Part shown: positions 34,654-43,984 of the stretch, one piece after another
Layout of the letters: the number at the start of each line of letters is the position of its first letter
Position numbering within the stretch: position 1 is the first letter of the stretch
Assembly (NCBI RefSeq): GCF_000747525.1
Contig: NZ_CP009278.1
Span: 558,001-622,000, forward strand
Length of the DNA: 64,000 nucleotides
Source of the DNA: Sphingobacterium sp. ML3W
GTDB lineage: Bacteria > Bacteroidota > Bacteroidia > Sphingobacteriales > Sphingobacteriaceae
Reading direction: 5' to 3'
Notes under the pieces: generated by a model
Seen by the model: the letters and a program-made list of their open reading frames with translations, nothing else
What the model was told of the DNA's origin: nothing
Database searches by the model: none
Translations under genes and position numbers: made by a program

Positions 34654-35643
34654 ATGTTAACATCACTATACAATCCATTTAAAACATTTAAGTTTGAGAA
34701 TAAAACCTGTTTTTTGACAGGAAAGGAGCTTTCATCTGTAGACGAGCAAATTCAGGTTTTTCCAGTCTGGATGATGCGTGCTTTTGATCTTGAGGAAAAA
34801 CCCTTTAAGATGTTGGACGAATCAATCGTTACCTATAAAAGTTTGAAGCTTCCCTGTTCTGCAGATGCGGCATTGGCCATTGAAAAAATGGAATCTGAGG
34901 TAGAACGTGCATTTGCATCAGGTTACGATGCTGTACGCGAGTTACCGCAAATAACACTATTTCAGTGGATGTCAAAAATATTGTATGGTGTAGTTTTCAA
35001 CGAAATTCAAACAGGAATACGTCAACAGGCGCTAACCGGTGAGGAGATGAATTTTTCGCAAGTACTTGCCCAAAAATTCAAAAACATGCATGCCATGTTG
35101 CAGTCCTTATTGCAGCCGATGGAATTTGAAGGAACATATCCTTTTTCTATCTTCATGAGTAAAGTAGACAATCCACCAGAAACGTTTAATTACCGTGATG
35201 AAATCAATACGTTGATTTTTTCCTTACGAATGAGTGATTTTGGAATTGTTGCCTGCCTGCAAGATAATGCGACCAATAATATCTACCATGAAGATGTTTT
35301 AAAAATGGTAGCAGGTAAAACATTACATCCGATTCAATTTGAGGAAATAGCAGCACGTTATTTTTACTCGGTATACCTGTTTAACCGTCTTCCGGAATAC
35401 ACGTATTTGAATACACCAAAAATGATCTATGTTGAACCCATGCCTCTAGCAGACATGTCCATGAAACCAATTTTTGACCATTGGCAAGTCAAAGTATATG
35501 GTCAGGTATTGGAAAACTTTTGGAAACCATGGGGATTCATTTTGTTCGAGATCATCAAGAATCCAGATAGTCCAATGAGTTTTATAGTCGATGAAAACGG
35601 AGACTTCGTTTCACGTGAAGCAATTGAACTACCACTAGGATAA
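34654..35643 (+). CDS. Conserved-looking protein of unknown function
   Basis: I do not recognise this 329-aa protein. It starts MLTSLYNPFKTFKFENKTCF; the CFLTGKEL at residues 19-26 recalls the first half of an HNH or zinc-binding knuckle, but I see no second cysteine pair close by. The rest is mainly helical with aromatic-rich strands (FQWMSKILYGVVFNEIQTG near 105; NYRDEINTLIFSLRMSDFGI). There is no signal peptide or membrane helix, so it is probably cytosolic. It has its own -7 box and a downstream terminator, so it is a single-gene unit. Confidence 0.75.
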   Translation: MLTSLYNPFKTFKFENKTCFLTGKELSSVDEQIQVFPVWMMRAFDLEEKPFKMLDESIVTYKSLKLPCSADAALAIEKMESEVERAFASGYDAVRELPQITLFQWMSKILYGVVFNEIQTGIRQQALTGEEMNFSQVLAQKFKNMHAMLQSLLQPMEFEGTYPFSIFMSKVDNPPETFNYRDEINTLIFSLRMSDFGIVACLQDNATNNIYHEDVLKMVAGKTLHPIQFEEIAARYFYSVYLFNRLPEYTYLNTPKMIYVEPMPLADMSMKPIFDHWQVKVYGQVLENFWKPWGFILFEIIKNPDSPMSFIVDENGDFVSREAIELPLG

Positions 35644-35650
35644 AGAAAAG

Positions 35651-35692
35651 AAAGCCCCTAAATAATTATTTACGGGCTTTTTTCTTTTTAGG
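35651..35692. terminator. Bidirectional terminator
   Basis: Arms 35651-35662 and 35669-35680 form a stem of 12 positions with one C-C mismatch around a 6-base or smaller loop, followed by TTTCTTTTT on +. It overlaps the end of the small membrane-protein gene on the minus strand. Confidence 0.75.
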
Positions 35693-35926
35693 CGTAGATG
35701 GAATTCTTTTTTGAGCGGCTTCCTTATCCACTTCCTTCTTTTTCTTATTAACCACCAAGATCAGACCAAAAGGGCCAAGAATAGGAACACACATACCCAG
35801 TATAGATAGCATAACAAAACCTCCCGTTACATCTTTTAGCCTAAATAACCGGAATAAGGCGATCCCCATTAGTGCAAAGTGAATCATAGTCACCAATTGC
35901 ACTAACGCTAATTTACTTGCATCCAT
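35666..35926 (-). CDS. Small membrane protein with two predicted helices
   Basis: The 86-aa product has two hydrophobic segments, about residues 8-25 (VQLVTMIHFALMGIALF) and 36-60 (GGFVMLSILGMCVPILGPFGLILVV), followed by a strongly basic tail (NKKKKEVDKEAAQKR...PKKKKARK). The second segment resembles the PLD N-terminal-like membrane domain seen in small Bacteroidota proteins, but I cannot confirm it. The basic tail would stay in the cytoplasm. Its stop codon falls inside the shared terminator. Confidence 0.7.
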   Translation of the reverse strand: MDASKLALVQLVTMIHFALMGIALFRLFRLKDVTGGFVMLSILGMCVPILGPFGLILVVNKKKKEVDKEAAQKRIPSTPKKKKARK

Positions 35927-36011
35927 ATTTCATATTGATAATAAACACAAATGTAAAGAGTTTCATTCAAAACTACACATCTTTAAGATGGGAGAGGAGT
36001 TTTTCAATATT

Positions 36012-37298
36012 CTATAAGATGCGTTCCATAATGGCACATGCTTTATCGATCTCTTCCACCCGAATATTCAGATGCGGTCTAAAACGTATACTTCGCTCTC
36101 CACATCCAAGTAAGATTAGCTTTTGTGCAAATGCATCTTTAATAAATTGATCCCTTTCCTGTTCGGTCGGAAAATCGAAAGCGATAAACAGCCCTTTTCC
36201 TCTAATGTTGTTGATCTGCGGATGCTGACTCGCCAAATCCATAAGCTTTTGAATAAAATATGAACCCTTATGGTCTATCTGCTCAATTAATTTTTCATTT
36301 TCAATGACCTCTAAAATAAGTTTGAAACGCATCATATCGGTAAAATCACCACCAAAAGTCGAATTGATACGTGAAGATTCTTTAAAAACATGTTTTTCTA
36401 CGCGATCAAATTTATCCTTGTTAGCCAGCAGACCACAAACTTGCGTTTTCTTCCCGAATGCAATTAAATCAGGAACAACACCAACCGTTTGGTAGGCCCA
36501 CATCGACCCCGTTAAACCAATTCCAGTTTGTACCTCATCAAAGATCAATAAGATATCGTGTTCATCACAGATGTCGCGTAAAGCCTGTAGAAATTCTTTT
36601 CTGAAATGATTGTCGCCACCCTCAGCTTGAATGGGTTCAATAATGATACAGGCGATATCATTCGGATGATTGGCAAGTGCATTTCTGATTTCTCGAATGG
36701 CCGTTTTTTCTTTCTCAATAACGGTACTTAAAACTGCTTCCGTGATAGGGAAAGTCAATTTCGGGTTCGTAATTCTTGGCCAGTTAAACTTCGGAAAGTA
36801 CATGTACTTTCTTGGATCCTTGGTATTGGTTAGCGAAAGGGTATAGCCAGATCTGCCATGAAAGGCCTCTTTGAAGTGAATGACCTGTGAAGCTTCTTTC
36901 TCAATTCCATTAGCTAAATTTAATCTTGTCTTCCAGTCAAAGGCTGCTTTCAAGGTGTTTTCAACGGCCAAAGTTCCCCCTGCGATAAAAAAGCAATACT
37001 CCAGCTCCTTTGGTAAGGCAACCCGTTCGAAGACTTCCATAAAATCGGCAAACTCTTTAGGGTAGATATCCGATAAAGCAGGTTTATTTAGGGCCATTTT
37101 ACCCAGGAATTCTTGATGTTGTAAGATGTAGGGATGGTTGTAACCAATAGCCACTGAAGCAAACATGCTAAAAAGGTCGAGGTAGGCGTCACCATTTTGG
37201 TCAACTAAATAGGAACCATGAGATTTCTCCATATCCATGACAATCGGAAAACCATCAGCTAGTAAATGTTTGGATAATATTTCGTGAACTGTACTCAT
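36012..37298 (-). CDS. lat: L-lysine 6-transaminase
   Basis: Lat moves the epsilon-amino group of lysine to 2-oxoglutarate, giving 2-aminoadipate 6-semialdehyde (which cyclises to piperideine-6-carboxylate). The 428-aa class III PLP aminotransferase carries the Lat-like blocks FIAGGTLAVENTLKAAFDWK (104-123) and HFKEAFHGRSGYTLSLTNT, the LIFDEVQTGIGLTG segment (251-264) and the Schiff-base lysine in AFGKKTQVCG (K283 or K284). The A-F-G-K-K-T-Q-V-C-G stretch matches actinobacterial Lat and sets it apart from ornithine transaminases. It lies 24 bases after the semialdehyde dehydrogenase gene on the same strand, the enzyme for the next step. Confidence 0.93.
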   Translation of the reverse strand: MSTVHEILSKHLLADGFPIVMDMEKSHGSYLVDQNGDAYLDLFSMFASVAIGYNHPYILQHQEFLGKMALNKPALSDIYPKEFADFMEVFERVALPKELEYCFFIAGGTLAVENTLKAAFDWKTRLNLANGIEKEASQVIHFKEAFHGRSGYTLSLTNTKDPRKYMYFPKFNWPRITNPKLTFPITEAVLSTVIEKEKTAIREIRNALANHPNDIACIIIEPIQAEGGDNHFRKEFLQALRDICDEHDILLIFDEVQTGIGLTGSMWAYQTVGVVPDLIAFGKKTQVCGLLANKDKFDRVEKHVFKESSRINSTFGGDFTDMMRFKLILEVIENEKLIEQIDHKGSYFIQKLMDLASQHPQINNIRGKGLFIAFDFPTEQERDQFIKDAFAQKLILLGCGERSIRFRPHLNIRVEEIDKACAIMERIL

Positions 37299-37322
37299 AT
37301 CATAATCAATTAAAGGTCATTA

Positions 37323-38852
37323 TTAGAGGTTAAACGTAATTCCTTGTGCCAAAGGGAGCTCCGTGCTATAGTTAATGGTGTTGGTTTGTCTGCGCATGTA
37401 TGCTTTCCAAGCGTCTGAACCCGATTCACGTCCACCACCAGTTTCTTTTTCACCCCCGAAAGCACCACCAATTTCTGCACCAGATGTACCGATGTTGACA
37501 TTGGCAATACCACAGTCAGAACCCTGTGCACTGAGGAACAATTCTGCTTCGCGTAGATTATTGGTCATAATAGCAGACGATAGTCCTTGTTTTACATCAT
37601 TTTGAATAGCAATCGCATCCAAAACATCACCTTTGTATTTTATTAAATAAAGAATTGGAGCAAAAGTTTCCTGTTGGACGATAGCGTAATGGTTTTCGAC
37701 CTCAGCTATAGCAGGCTGAACATAGCAACCGCTTTCAAAATCTTTTCCACTTAAGACGCCGCCAGTAACAATAAGTTTACCACCTTGTTTTTTAATTTCA
37801 GATAAGGCATCTAAATAATGCGCTACTGCCTTTTTATCAATGAGGGGGCCGACATGATTTTCGGGAAGTAAAGGGTCTCCAATTTTGAGCTGAGCGTAGG
37901 CTTTTATCAATGATGCCTTCACTTGTGTATAGACACTTTCATGGATAATAAGTCTACGAGTCGAAGTACAACGCTGACCCGCTGTACCCACAGCTCCAAA
38001 TACTGCCCCTATAGTCGTCATCTTCAGATCGGCATCTGGCGTAATGATAATCGCATTATTTCCACCAAGTTCTAAAATAGTCTTTCCAAGTCTAGCAGCG
38101 ACATGTTGCGCAACTGTTTTGCCCATCTGTGTCGAGCCTGTCGCCGATATTAAAGAAATATTGCTATCGTTTACCAGCCACTCACCCGCAGATTTATCAC
38201 CTATTATTAAATTGGAAATCCCATCCGGTAATTCCTTTTGCTTTAAAACGTCTGCGAGAATCCTTTGGCAAGCAATCGCACATAAGGGTGTTTTTTCACT
38301 CGGTTTCCAGATGACTACATCGCCACAAATCAATGCTATTGCCGTATTCCATGCCCAAACAGCTACTGGGAAGTTGAATGCAGAAATAACGCCAACTAGA
38401 CCTAGAGGGTGGTATTGGTCATACATGCGATGGGAGGGACGTTCCGAATGAATGGTCGAACCATAAAGTTGGCGGGATAGACCGACTGCAAAATCACAGA
38501 TGTCAATCATTTCTTGTACCTCGCCCATCCCTTCTTGAAGCGATTTCCCCATTTCATAAGAAACAAGCTTCCCGAGAGTAGGCTTTAACGTCCTTAATTT
38601 TTCACCAAATAACCGAATGACTTCACCTCTTTGAGGAGCAGGTATCAGACGCCATATCGCATATGCTTTTTGAGCCTGTATACAAATTTGTTCATAATCG
38701 TTAAGGGAAGAGCATGTCACTGTAGCAATAGTTTTGCCATCAACAGGCGATTCGGAAGTGATGTCATCGCCAGTTGCAAACCAATTCTGTCCGGTAGAAG
38801 AACCTAGATTGGTTGCTAGAATGCCCAATTCTTTTAATTCTTGTGTTATCAT
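37323..38852 (-). CDS. 2-Aminoadipate-semialdehyde dehydrogenase (ALDH7/antiquitin family)
   Basis: This 509-aa aldehyde dehydrogenase most resembles the ALDH7 (antiquitin) branch, which oxidises 2-aminoadipate semialdehyde to 2-aminoadipate with NAD+. The catalytic cysteine is C295 in GTAGQRCTSTRRL and the general-base Glu is E261 in ILELGGNNAII; GLVGVISAFNFPVAVWAWN (151-169) is the cofactor and substrate channel segment. The pattern GAEIGGAFGGEKETGGGRESGSDAWK near the end is the antiquitin substrate loop (shown here in parts: GGAFGGEKETGGGRESG). The immediate neighbour lat makes its substrate, so the pair forms a lysine-degradation operon. Confidence 0.92.
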   Translation of the reverse strand: MITQELKELGILATNLGSSTGQNWFATGDDITSESPVDGKTIATVTCSSLNDYEQICIQAQKAYAIWRLIPAPQRGEVIRLFGEKLRTLKPTLGKLVSYEMGKSLQEGMGEVQEMIDICDFAVGLSRQLYGSTIHSERPSHRMYDQYHPLGLVGVISAFNFPVAVWAWNTAIALICGDVVIWKPSEKTPLCAIACQRILADVLKQKELPDGISNLIIGDKSAGEWLVNDSNISLISATGSTQMGKTVAQHVAARLGKTILELGGNNAIIITPDADLKMTTIGAVFGAVGTAGQRCTSTRRLIIHESVYTQVKASLIKAYAQLKIGDPLLPENHVGPLIDKKAVAHYLDALSEIKKQGGKLIVTGGVLSGKDFESGCYVQPAIAEVENHYAIVQQETFAPILYLIKYKGDVLDAIAIQNDVKQGLSSAIMTNNLREAELFLSAQGSDCGIANVNIGTSGAEIGGAFGGEKETGGGRESGSDAWKAYMRRQTNTINYSTELPLAQGITFNL

Positions 38853-38930
38853 ACTGGTTTATATTATTCGTTTATATTTTAAATATAGTGAATTATATTC
38901 GAAATATTGGCTATATTTAGATATTAAATT
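38853..38930. promoter_or_regulatory. Divergent lysine-cluster control region
   Basis: The 78-base gap between the divergent dehydrogenase genes is very A+T-rich. It contains an inverted repeat TATATTTTAAATATA (38873-38887), GAAT-TAT-ATTC, and TATATTTA as a near match to a -7 box on +. These could be operator and promoter sites; none is proven. Confidence 0.35.
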
Positions 38931-40103
38931 ATGATATCTATGAGCTTAACATGTGATTATTTCAATATAGATGCGCTATTGTCCGATGAAAATAAGCTCA
39001 TCCGTCAATCGATTCGTGATTTTGTCACTACGGAAATAAAACCAGTCATAAACCATGCCGCGCAGCATCATGAAGACATTCCCAATTTGATGTTAAAGTT
39101 GGGTGCTATTGGCGCTTTAGGACCATATATTCCAGTAGAGTACGGCGGAGCAGGTTTGGACCATATCGCCTATGGCCTAATTATGCAAGAATTAGAAGCA
39201 GGAGATTCAGCGATCAGGTCCGCAGCTTCAGTACAATCGTCTTTAGTCATGTATCCCATCTTTACATTTGGCAGTGAAGAACAAAAACAGAAATATCTCC
39301 CAAAACTGGCAACAGGAGAATATGTCGGTAGTTTCGGATTGACAGAACCAAACCATGGCTCGGATCCAGCAGCAATGGAAACCCGTTTATTCCAAAAAGA
39401 CGGTAAATACCTCTTGAATGGTGCTAAAATGTGGATTACCAATGCCCCGATATGCGATATCGCTATCGTATGGGCCCGCGATGAACACAATAAAATACGT
39501 GGATGCATCGTAGAACGCTGGATGGCAGGATTCTCTACTCCTGAAACCCTTGATAAATGGTCTCTTCGTGCTTCTAAGACTGGAGAATTGATTTTTCAAA
39601 ATGTAGAAATTCCTTTGGAAAATATATTACCTGAAGTAAATTCGCTCCGAGGTCCATTTTCTTGTTTAAATTCGGCCCGTTATGGTATTTCTTGGGGGGT
39701 CATCGGAGCAGCTATTGATTGCTACCAAGCCGCGGTTAAATATGCATTGGAAAGAGAGCAGTTTGGGAAACCCATAGCATCCTATCAATTGCAGCAAAAA
39801 AAGCTGGCCGAGTTCCTTACAGAAATAACAAAAGCCCAATTATTATCCTGGCGATTAGGCGTTTTAAAAAATGAAGGAAAAGCTACTCCCGAACAAATTT
39901 CAATGGCAAAGCGTAATAACGTGCATATGGCATTGGAAATCGCTAGAGAATCACGGCAGATATTGGGAGCAATGGGAATTGTTGGTGACTTTCCAATGAT
40001 GCGGCATATGATGAACCTCGAATCAGTCATTACATACGAAGGTACCCATGATATCCACCTATTGATAACCGGTCATGATATTACAGGTCTGAGTGCTTTT
40101 TAG
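38931..40103 (+). CDS. gcdH: Glutaryl-CoA dehydrogenase-like acyl-CoA dehydrogenase
   Basis: This 390-aa FAD enzyme closely follows glutaryl-CoA dehydrogenase, which converts glutaryl-CoA to crotonyl-CoA and CO2. Signature stretches are FGLTEPNHGSDPAAMETR (about 135-152), KWSLRASKTGELIF, GPFSCLNSARYGISWGVIGA (about 240-259), REQFGKPIASYQLQQKKLA, and the catalytic Glu370 in TYEGTHDIHLLITG. The first ATG (38931) is used; ATG 38940 is also possible. It is divergent from lat and the aminoadipate-semialdehyde dehydrogenase gene; glutaryl-CoA is the downstream product of 2-aminoadipate, which supports the call. Confidence 0.9.
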   Translation: MISMSLTCDYFNIDALLSDENKLIRQSIRDFVTTEIKPVINHAAQHHEDIPNLMLKLGAIGALGPYIPVEYGGAGLDHIAYGLIMQELEAGDSAIRSAASVQSSLVMYPIFTFGSEEQKQKYLPKLATGEYVGSFGLTEPNHGSDPAAMETRLFQKDGKYLLNGAKMWITNAPICDIAIVWARDEHNKIRGCIVERWMAGFSTPETLDKWSLRASKTGELIFQNVEIPLENILPEVNSLRGPFSCLNSARYGISWGVIGAAIDCYQAAVKYALEREQFGKPIASYQLQQKKLAEFLTEITKAQLLSWRLGVLKNEGKATPEQISMAKRNNVHMALEIARESRQILGAMGIVGDFPMMRHMMNLESVITYEGTHDIHLLITGHDITGLSAF

Positions 40104-40297
40104 TTAAAGGTGCTTTCAGAATTGATGATGATGACCTAGAGCTGATAGCAACAAAGGAGTTATTTTTAGAGGTATTGATGATGATATTTGGCTTACAGCA
40201 TAATACCTTGGGTCTTACCTCAATCTTTTAAGGGCCAAATCCGCGCATGAAGAGAGCTGTATTATTGTTTATCATGAATTGAAGCTATTGGCCATGG

Positions 40298-41473
40298 CTA
40301 CTTTACGCCAGGAGGGTGCATCAAATGCTGAAATAAATTAAAATAACCCTTTGCCATTTTATCCCAGCTATAATGCTTCAAAGAGTAAGCTTGGAACTCT
40401 TTGCTTTTACTTTTTAAAAGCGAAGGATGCTCAAGAGCATTTCTAATTTCAGAAATCCAGTGCTGTTCCTGGCCTGCTGTAACTAAGATGCCGTTCTTCT
40501 GGTGAATAATAGCATCGCTGATACCTTCAATATCTGAAGCAAATACGGTCGCGCCACAAATACTTGCTTCTAGACATACCAATCCGAAACCCTCCATATC
40601 CCCCTCAACTTTGATATTGGGCATGATGAAAAGTCCGGCATGGCGAAGCAATGATTGTAAATCAGCCAAAGGAATCTTCCCTATATGCTGCAATCGGTCT
40701 TTAAATTCAGGATTTTTTAAATAACGACGTATTACTTTTTGATCAGATGGATACCCTAAGAACAGAAATAGAAGATGTTGTAGGGGATTAGGAATTGCAT
40801 CCAGTAATTTTTCCTTCCATGTTGCGGTTGCAGCAAAGGGTCCTATTAGAATAAGTTTATAGTCCGATGGTAGTTGTGGCAACACGTTACTGATAAACCA
40901 AGAAATACCCTTTCGCTTTACGGGTCTCCCAAGTGCAAGGATGAGTTTATCCTCTTGAGTAGTAATATTGTATTTGCTTAGCAGAGCCGCTATCGGAATT
41001 GCCGTATCTATGATTAGTTTATGGTCAACACCATTTGGAATGACCTCAATTCTTGCGGGGTCGATACCGCGATCAATCGCAGCCTGTCTTGTTGCTCGGC
41101 TAACGGCTATGATTTTATCAAATTTATTGAATTGAGGAATGATTTTATTTTGAAAGTAAGCGAAGGGAAATACAATGTCAAGACCATGTACTGTGACCAC
41201 CTTTTTTAGCTGTTCATAACCCCTATGACGTAAAGAAAAAGCAGCAACTAAACCATCATTGAAATGGATAAGCTTGATGTTAGGATGCTTCATGAGTAGG
41301 GATAGAATCCGTTTATTCAATAAGGAAAAGAATTTGATAATGGATTCATTTCCTTGATAAACGATTTTATGCACGGTCGTATACGTGGCGATGTGATTGA
41401 TGAGTTCAAAGCTCTGTTTTTCCATGCCGCCAATAGCTGGGGGGTATTTATGGCTGACGAAGAGAATTTCCAT
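40298..41473 (-). CDS. Family 4-type glycosyltransferase
   Basis: This is a GT-B glycosyltransferase of the GT4 type (391 aa from the start I chose). The start MEILFVSHKYPPAIGGMEKQ is preferred to an upstream ATG 33 bases earlier because it begins directly with the family's first strand and GG loop. It has AVSRATRQAAIDRGIDPARIEVIPNGVD (shown by its parts AVSRATRQ and IEVIPNGVD) and the E-x7-E donor site in MEGFGLVCLEAS. It overlaps the end of the membrane-protein gene by 26 bases, so the two are cotranslated. It is the last gene of a three-gene operon; the sugar and acceptor are unknown. Confidence 0.88.
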   Translation of the reverse strand: MEILFVSHKYPPAIGGMEKQSFELINHIATYTTVHKIVYQGNESIIKFFSLLNKRILSLLMKHPNIKLIHFNDGLVAAFSLRHRGYEQLKKVVTVHGLDIVFPFAYFQNKIIPQFNKFDKIIAVSRATRQAAIDRGIDPARIEVIPNGVDHKLIIDTAIPIAALLSKYNITTQEDKLILALGRPVKRKGISWFISNVLPQLPSDYKLILIGPFAATATWKEKLLDAIPNPLQHLLFLFLGYPSDQKVIRRYLKNPEFKDRLQHIGKIPLADLQSLLRHAGLFIMPNIKVEGDMEGFGLVCLEASICGATVFASDIEGISDAIIHQKNGILVTAGQEQHWISEIRNALEHPSLLKSKSKEFQAYSLKHYSWDKMAKGYFNLFQHLMHPPGVK

Positions 41474-42455
41474 AGGATAATAGGTACGGTCTTTTTTTAA
41501 GTCCAATATAGGCTAAGAAGCCAAAGGTTATCCAGAAAACTTGTCTGGAACGTCTGATTAAAGCGATGGTTAGCCAAATTTGAACGGTATAAATACCAGC
41601 ACTAGTCAATAATAGCTTATTCCCGAATTCTTCAATTCCGATTTGAGCCGGAATAAAAGCACCGAAACTTTTGATAATGACAATGCTCATATCCATAAAT
41701 TGGCTCAGTATGATCGGGATGGTGATGCCTGAAAAGTATAGAATGAGAAAAAGTTCCAAAGCACCCACCATCCAATGTAGAAAAAAATAGAAATATGCAC
41801 GGTAGCATTGATATGGATGTCCTTGATGAAATGCTAATACAGCATTGAGGATAGTTTGAAAACGTATACTTAGCTTTCGAAAGAAGCTCCAAGATAGCGT
41901 AGAGGTTACCTGAAATTTTTTAGATCTTTTGAGGATGCAAAAGGTAATAAGCGGAAGCGAAAAGAGCAACATGACTAATATCCATAACATCGTTAGCATT
42001 TGTTCGGGTATATTTTTAGTAAAAGAACCCAATAGAAACCACAATCCGCTAAGGCCGAATAATGAAAATTGTGTGATAATAGCCAAAAACCGTGATATCA
42101 GTACAGAATTTACAATTTCTTGCTCAGAAGTACCTGTTGGTTTTAGCAGTACAGTTTTAATATAATCACCACCTATAATACTTGTGGGGTTGAATAGTCC
42201 TACAGTTTCTCCAATATGTCTGATGCAGAATAGTTGCCATAAGGATGTTTGTTTTGGTTTTTCGATGAAGCAATTTTGCCACCCCGCTGTTCCAAGGAGA
42301 TATGCCAGTCCGGTGATCACAATAATCCAGAGGAGCTTCCAGCCCATATGAGCGACTTCTTTAAATACTGCTTTTAGATCAATATGACTGATGAAGACAG
42401 CTAAAGAAAGAAGAATGATAAGGCTAATCGTAATTTTTAAAATCCGTTTCAGCAT
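41448..42455 (-). CDS. YbhN/MprF-type membrane protein (LPG-synthase TM region family)
   Basis: The 335-aa protein has about eight membrane helices, with a short N-terminal helix (ITISLIILLSLAVFISHI) and LLWIIVITGLAYLLGTAGWQ next. Relatives form the flippase-like membrane domain of lysylphosphatidylglycerol synthase (MprF) or free-standing YbhN proteins. The conserved GETVGLFNPTSIIGGDYIKT (about 81-100) and GAFIPAQIGIEEFGN motifs are present. It lies between two glycosyltransferases in one operon with overlapping ends, so it may move a glycolipid or other lipid-linked intermediate. That is inference. Confidence 0.85.
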   Translation of the reverse strand: MLKRILKITISLIILLSLAVFISHIDLKAVFKEVAHMGWKLLWIIVITGLAYLLGTAGWQNCFIEKPKQTSLWQLFCIRHIGETVGLFNPTSIIGGDYIKTVLLKPTGTSEQEIVNSVLISRFLAIITQFSLFGLSGLWFLLGSFTKNIPEQMLTMLWILVMLLFSLPLITFCILKRSKKFQVTSTLSWSFFRKLSIRFQTILNAVLAFHQGHPYQCYRAYFYFFLHWMVGALELFLILYFSGITIPIILSQFMDMSIVIIKSFGAFIPAQIGIEEFGNKLLLTSAGIYTVQIWLTIALIRRSRQVFWITFGFLAYIGLKKRPYLLSYGNSLRQP

Positions 42456-43633
42456 TAACCAGCTTGAATTTTAACAATTGAATCCGTTACAGCTGTGCTC
42501 ATTTGTTCAAGTTCTGCAAAATAAGTATCCGCCAAAGAAGTCCAGTCCATTGATTTACTAAACTCTAAACCTGCATGTCCGAGTTCAGTTCTTAGTTTTT
42601 CATCCCGCAATAATTGTGTTATGCGGTTGACGAAGGCATTAGCATCTTTGGGTTTACATTTAAAACCAGTGACACCTTCAATGATTAAATCTGCGGAACC
42701 ACCACCATCAGCAATAACGCAGGGTAGTGCTGAAGCTAAGGCTTCGATCACGACGTTGCCATAAGTTTCCGAATGAGAAGGAAATATAAATAGGGTAGAA
42801 GAAGCATATAATTTTGAAAGATCATCGTGGTTCAGCTTTCCTAAAAATAGTGCCTCAGGCATTTTTTGGCGGCAGATGTCTAGAGCAGAACCATCCCCTG
42901 CTACTATAAAATTAAAAGGAATGTCCTGTTGTTTCAATAAGGTATAGATGTCAATCAATGTTTTCAAATTCTTTTCCCACACTAATCGACTCGCGAATAA
43001 TAGTGTTGGGTGGTCGTTGCCCGTTATTTCTTTTAACCAAGATGGATCTTTTTTCTTTGGTGAAAATAACGTATTGTCAATTCCTCGTTTCCAAATCTGC
43101 ATCAAACTGGGGTTGACGCCCATTTTGATGAGTTCAGATACAATACTCGTTGTAGGGACATATACTTTGTCGCAGTTATTGTAGAATTTATTTTGTGTTT
43201 GAATGATTTTCTTTTTTGTGGGTCCGACTAAGAAAGAAAAATGCTTGAGGTAGTAATCAATGTAGCTTACAAAATGTGTATGGTATATACTGATGACAGG
43301 TATTTGATTTTTTAAGGCATATTTCTGTGCATAGAACCCCAGAAGGGAGGGAGTAGCAATATGAATGATATCAGGATTGAAATCATGAAGTTTCTTTTTG
43401 AGACGTTGATCGGCTAAGGCGGGGATAGCCATACTATAGTTCTGCTGGATTGGAATACTCAGCGATGGTATTTTTAAGGATTCGAAATCTTGTATTTTTT
43501 CAGGTCCTGTTCCATATATAAACAAAAATTCAAATCTTCCCTTATCGATGCGGTCGACAAGTTGAAAAATTGTTCGAGCAGCTCCATCAAAGTCAGGAAT
43601 CATTATCTCCGCAAAAAAAGCAACTTTTATCAT
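42455..43633 (-). CDS. Family 4-type glycosyltransferase
   Basis: This 392-aa GT-B enzyme is the first gene of the operon. It begins MIKVAFFAEIMIPDFDGAAR, typical of GT4, with HTHFVSYIDYYLKHFSFL near 115, LLFASRLVWEKNLKTLIDIY near 208-227 and the E-x7-E motif in SETYGNVVIEALASALP. The P-D-x-D-G-A-A-R start and the short H-T-H-F site resemble alpha-mannosyltransferases acting on lipid acceptors (PimB/MgtA type), but the sugar cannot be told from the sequence. Its stop and the following start overlap as TAATG. Confidence 0.88.
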   Translation of the reverse strand: MIKVAFFAEIMIPDFDGAARTIFQLVDRIDKGRFEFLFIYGTGPEKIQDFESLKIPSLSIPIQQNYSMAIPALADQRLKKKLHDFNPDIIHIATPSLLGFYAQKYALKNQIPVISIYHTHFVSYIDYYLKHFSFLVGPTKKKIIQTQNKFYNNCDKVYVPTTSIVSELIKMGVNPSLMQIWKRGIDNTLFSPKKKDPSWLKEITGNDHPTLLFASRLVWEKNLKTLIDIYTLLKQQDIPFNFIVAGDGSALDICRQKMPEALFLGKLNHDDLSKLYASSTLFIFPSHSETYGNVVIEALASALPCVIADGGGSADLIIEGVTGFKCKPKDANAFVNRITQLLRDEKLRTELGHAGLEFSKSMDWTSLADTYFAELEQMSTAVTDSIVKIQAG

Positions 43634-43984
43634 CGTGAATCATTTTTTCAAAGTAAGGGGCTGGATGTTTCCTTATGAATAAGGATATATGAATAAATGA
43701 TGGTCTTTATATTACCCCTGTATTATTGAAAGATTAGTGTAATGTCTATTAAGTGTCCTTAATTCCTATTTATCTCTTATTTAATTACCAGCTAAACGCT
43801 GACTCTTGTTCTCTGTTGTTCTTTGAGTTGAAGATTTATGCTATGCATGTTTTGAAACTCGCTTGAATTTGGCTTTTGAATACTTTTTTGCAAAGTGCTG
43901 TTCCATTCAAATTATGGAATTGCTTTGCAGCTAACTACCTTTATCGGTTCAGGAGAAAGCTTGATGATAAGTTGATATCAAATT
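43634..43984. other. Intergenic stretch without recognised features
   Basis: The stretch upstream of the glycosyltransferase operon is A+T-rich. I see no ORF with support, RNA gene or strong hairpin. Its last part leads into the inverted repeat at 43985. Confidence 0.5.

Noticed and set aside
40104..40297. Gap after the glutaryl-CoA dehydrogenase gene considered as a decayed gene
   Set aside because: It has repeated ATGATG-type stretches but no continuous frame or recognisable protein pieces.
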